Source of the DNA: Acanthochromis polyacanthus
Lineage: Eukaryota; Chordata; Actinopteri; Pomacentridae
Length of the DNA: 64,000 bases
NCBI RefSeq assembly: GCF_021347895.1
Contig: NC_067130.1
Span: forward strand, 28,789,817-28,853,816
Direction of reading: 5' to 3'
Part shown: positions 61,353-64,000 of the stretch, one piece after another
How the letters are laid out: the number at the start of each line of letters is the position of its first letter
Numbering within the stretch: position 1 is the stretch's first letter
Program-made: the position numbers and the translations under genes
Notes under the pieces: model-generated
The model's database searches: none
What the model was told of the DNA's origin: nothing
What the model saw: the letters and a program-made list of their open reading frames with translations, nothing else

Positions 61353-64000
61353 TATACATTGAACAAGAGTGTTTCAAATTCTACGCTTCCACTTGATATA
61401 CTCGCCTTGGAAAACATGGAAGAAAACCAATGTAAATGGGGGAAAATTGCTTAGTGAAGTCCTTTGATCCATGTGAGCAGTAAGCACTGAGCCAACAAAC
61501 CACTCAAAGGAACATGATTTGCAGGGAACGTTTTTTCTTCTTCTCAGGAACCTCGAAGTGTCATCAAATTTGACGACCGACGAGTTCAGAGAAGTGCCGA
61601 GGCAGATCGACAGCCCCGCTGTAAAGCTGGCTCCACAGAAGAAAATGTCTGTTGATATACTGCCGAAATAAAACCTTACAGATTAGTCGATACGAGCACT
61701 CGTTTGCCTTTTCAATCCAGAGAGCAGAATGGATTCCATTTACGAGAGTCAATCGTGTCGTTAAAAAGTGATCAAAGTAATTATGTTGAAATGATTTAAG
61801 GAGTGTATTTGACTATGGTCTATGTTCTCAGCTACTTTTTAATGGAAAACTTAAAGGCAGAATTAATTAGAAAATTTGGAAAAGTCTCAAAAACTACCAT
61901 GAATTAATGTGTATGAAAATGGATGTGTATCTATATATGCATTACAATAACACAGAGCAGATTTTGTTGCAGAGTACCATACCTACCTCAAAAAAAGCAA
62001 CTTGATCATTACATCTCAAAAGGAAGAGGAGACAAGCTGGGACCAGTTTTCAAAATTAGAATATAAATCTTTACTGGTGATGTACTGATCCTGGCGCTGA
62101 TCAAAGCTATTTTTAACAGAGCAGTATTGTCACAAACCAAAGCCTGATCCTTTGCTTTCACACAAATTTTAAAATATTCATAACGGAGTACACTGAGCAC
62201 TTCTTTTGCGCCCATAATGCTATTCTATGCCACAGACAACTGATAAATGCCACAAAGGAAGCTCTCATTACTGCCACTGGGATGTAAGATCACTATTGTA
62301 GTAAATGCCAGCTTGAGTTAACATATGTTTGATAACTGGAGGTCATTAAGCATCACAGAAGACTTGGTCATGGTGCCCCTTTCCTAGCTAAATTCCACAA
62401 TGCTCTTTGTTGCCAACATAGAACTGACTGCCTCCTCTAGCTTACAACAGTTAGGTCGAACAGGGACTGCAGGTAATCTATAATACTTCAAGTGCGTATT
62501 ATTTTTGAAAATATTAATGATTTGGGTCAAGGTATCTGCAGATATTAAGTATTTAATGACTCAGACTGGATCAGGGACAAAAAACTTGATCAGGATATCC
62601 TCAATTCTGACAGTTGACACTGAAGTGATTGGAAAAGTATATTCATACAAATGTAAAGGACCACAGCTTTTAAATTATGTCAAAGCGTCTGTTTCTGTCA
62701 AAACGACCAGAAACAGATGAGGATTAGTAGGTATTAACGACCATTTGCAAGAAATTGTGGGGTGAGAAGAATTTACATATAATAACGTGAGCTAAAGTGT
62801 TTCATCAAGTACTGTAACAGGACTTACCAAACTAAAACTGATCATTTAACTCGTACATAATGCTCATATTTTATTCCTTTGCTTATGGGGAATTCTCTCG
62901 TGAACAGTTTCAACACCAAATTTTGAACTACAAAACTATTTAGAGTGTATAAACAGCCTATTTAACAATAATGAATGCATGATTAATCCTTACTTAAGGT
63001 TTCAGAGAGCACAGAGAGTGTATTTTTTAGATTTTCCATGACATCTTTTTGGACAAAAACATGAACTATAAGACATTTTTTTAACCTAAGATCTGAAAAC
63101 CAAACAGCTATAATGATTGAAATATCTTTTATCGAAACTAAAAATGGCATGGGAGGTAGTCTTGTGGTTCTGGAGTCATTTGACTGACATCTTCTGCTTC
63201 GATTCTGCCTCCAACCTGATGTAGAAGTGAAGACCAGCTGAGTGTGTTGATATTTGGCATAAATATCTCCCTTGTTACTTGCTCCTCTCCCTCAGTCATC
63301 TTCATCAATCAGAGTTGCTCTCCTTGTTGTCTTCCTGCTCTGACACATCCTCCTCCAAATCACTTTCTGATTTCTAATCTTAAAAGCTCAGATCAGTGGC
63401 CACTGGCATAATGAGTCTTACTGCCATAACCTCAGTCATTAAACGGCAGCTCAGGTACCTTTATAATATTATGGCCAACCAAGCCCTCCTTTTAACCTCA
63501 GTTAGCTCATAATTTGTGTATTTTTAGAATATTTTGTTCTATTGCAAGTGCTTCAATCTTGGTACAAACATCTGTAAAGTGTGTCATTTTTTGTGCATTT
63601 TTAAAATAAAAAATATGTATTATTTTTACGAAATGTCACCATATTTTCGTGTGAAACAAGGACATTTTAGAATTTTTACTGCTGTCAAATGTCAAAACAG
63701 ATCTAATTTGACCCCAAAACTATGTAAAGGCTAAGACTACAGCATTGATATCTAGCTTAACACAAACTATTGTGTGACAATCAGCTAGTATCAGTCACAT
63801 CTTGTGTGTTTCTTCACCGAAACAGAACATACTGAAGTACAAAAGCTAACTCCACTGTTGGGGGACATGCAGCCTGCACAAACAGTAATTTACCATGATG
63901 AAAATTTAATGAAACACAAGGGAATTAGCGAAGAAAACCAATTTTCTAAATGACAGCCACTGACCACATACTACTGCACACTAACAGAGTTGACTCCCTT
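61353..64000. other. No gene recognised; upstream side of MAN1B1
   Basis: Short frames only. I searched the minus strand here for the cytoplasmic-tail exon of MAN1B1 by eye and did not find it. There is no CpG-rich promoter-like segment. Confidence 0.45.

Noticed and set aside
63290..63400. Acidic minus-strand stretch (SDLEEDVSEQEDNKESNSD), which recalls the N-terminus of piggyBac-type transposases
   Set aside because: Low complexity, stops on both sides, and no transposase core was found nearby.

Overview
The window is nuclear DNA from a teleost fish, probably a spiny-rayed (percomorph) species; this is inferred from its contents, not from a search. It has a spliced vertebrate gene with GT/AG introns, an intronless fish-type TRIM gene, many Tc1/mariner and hAT transposons, a tRNA-derived SINE, L2-like LINE debris and AT-rich introns. 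There is no prokaryotic feature and no CRISPR array.

The main gene is MAN1B1 (ER alpha-1,2-mannosidase I, GH47) on the minus strand, 35390-56763. I could place twelve coding exons with consistent splice sites and phases. They encode 652 residues, from the signal-anchor segment to the stop codon, and all expected catalytic and calcium-binding residues are present. The first exon (cytoplasmic tail) is not recognisable and probably lies beyond 64000. Introns of this gene carry nested repeats: a 370-bp tandem array, a GAA-rich tract split by a repeat, an L2 fragment present twice, a GC-rich retroposon with a 14-bp target duplication, a deleted Tc1-like element and a hAT/ZBED-type transposase relic.

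Left of MAN1B1 (1-35000) no conserved multi-exon gene is visible. At 20847-22717 (minus) there is a finTRIM/TRIM16-like RING, B-box, coiled-coil, PRY-SPRY gene. Two frameshifts in the linker and one lost B-box cysteine suggest a pseudogene. It sits inside a roughly 10-kb field (18.7-28.5 kb) of degenerate long repeats, next to a remnant LTR element whose LTR recurs at about 51 kb. Other parts are a hAT element inserted into a SINE (10790-12290), several MITE-like elements with clear target duplications, and unique AT-rich DNA (28.5-33.4 kb) without recognisable genes.

Right of MAN1B1 (57-64 kb) are a decayed Tc1-like transposase and a structurally intact Tc1 element. The latter has 213-bp inverted repeats and an open 350-codon DD34E transposase, and it is inserted into an older, internally deleted mariner-type relic. 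Removing the Tc1 and one TA restores the host relic's reading frame.

I found no evidence for an undescribed multi-gene system. The most informative material is the layered transposon history and the disrupted TRIM gene.
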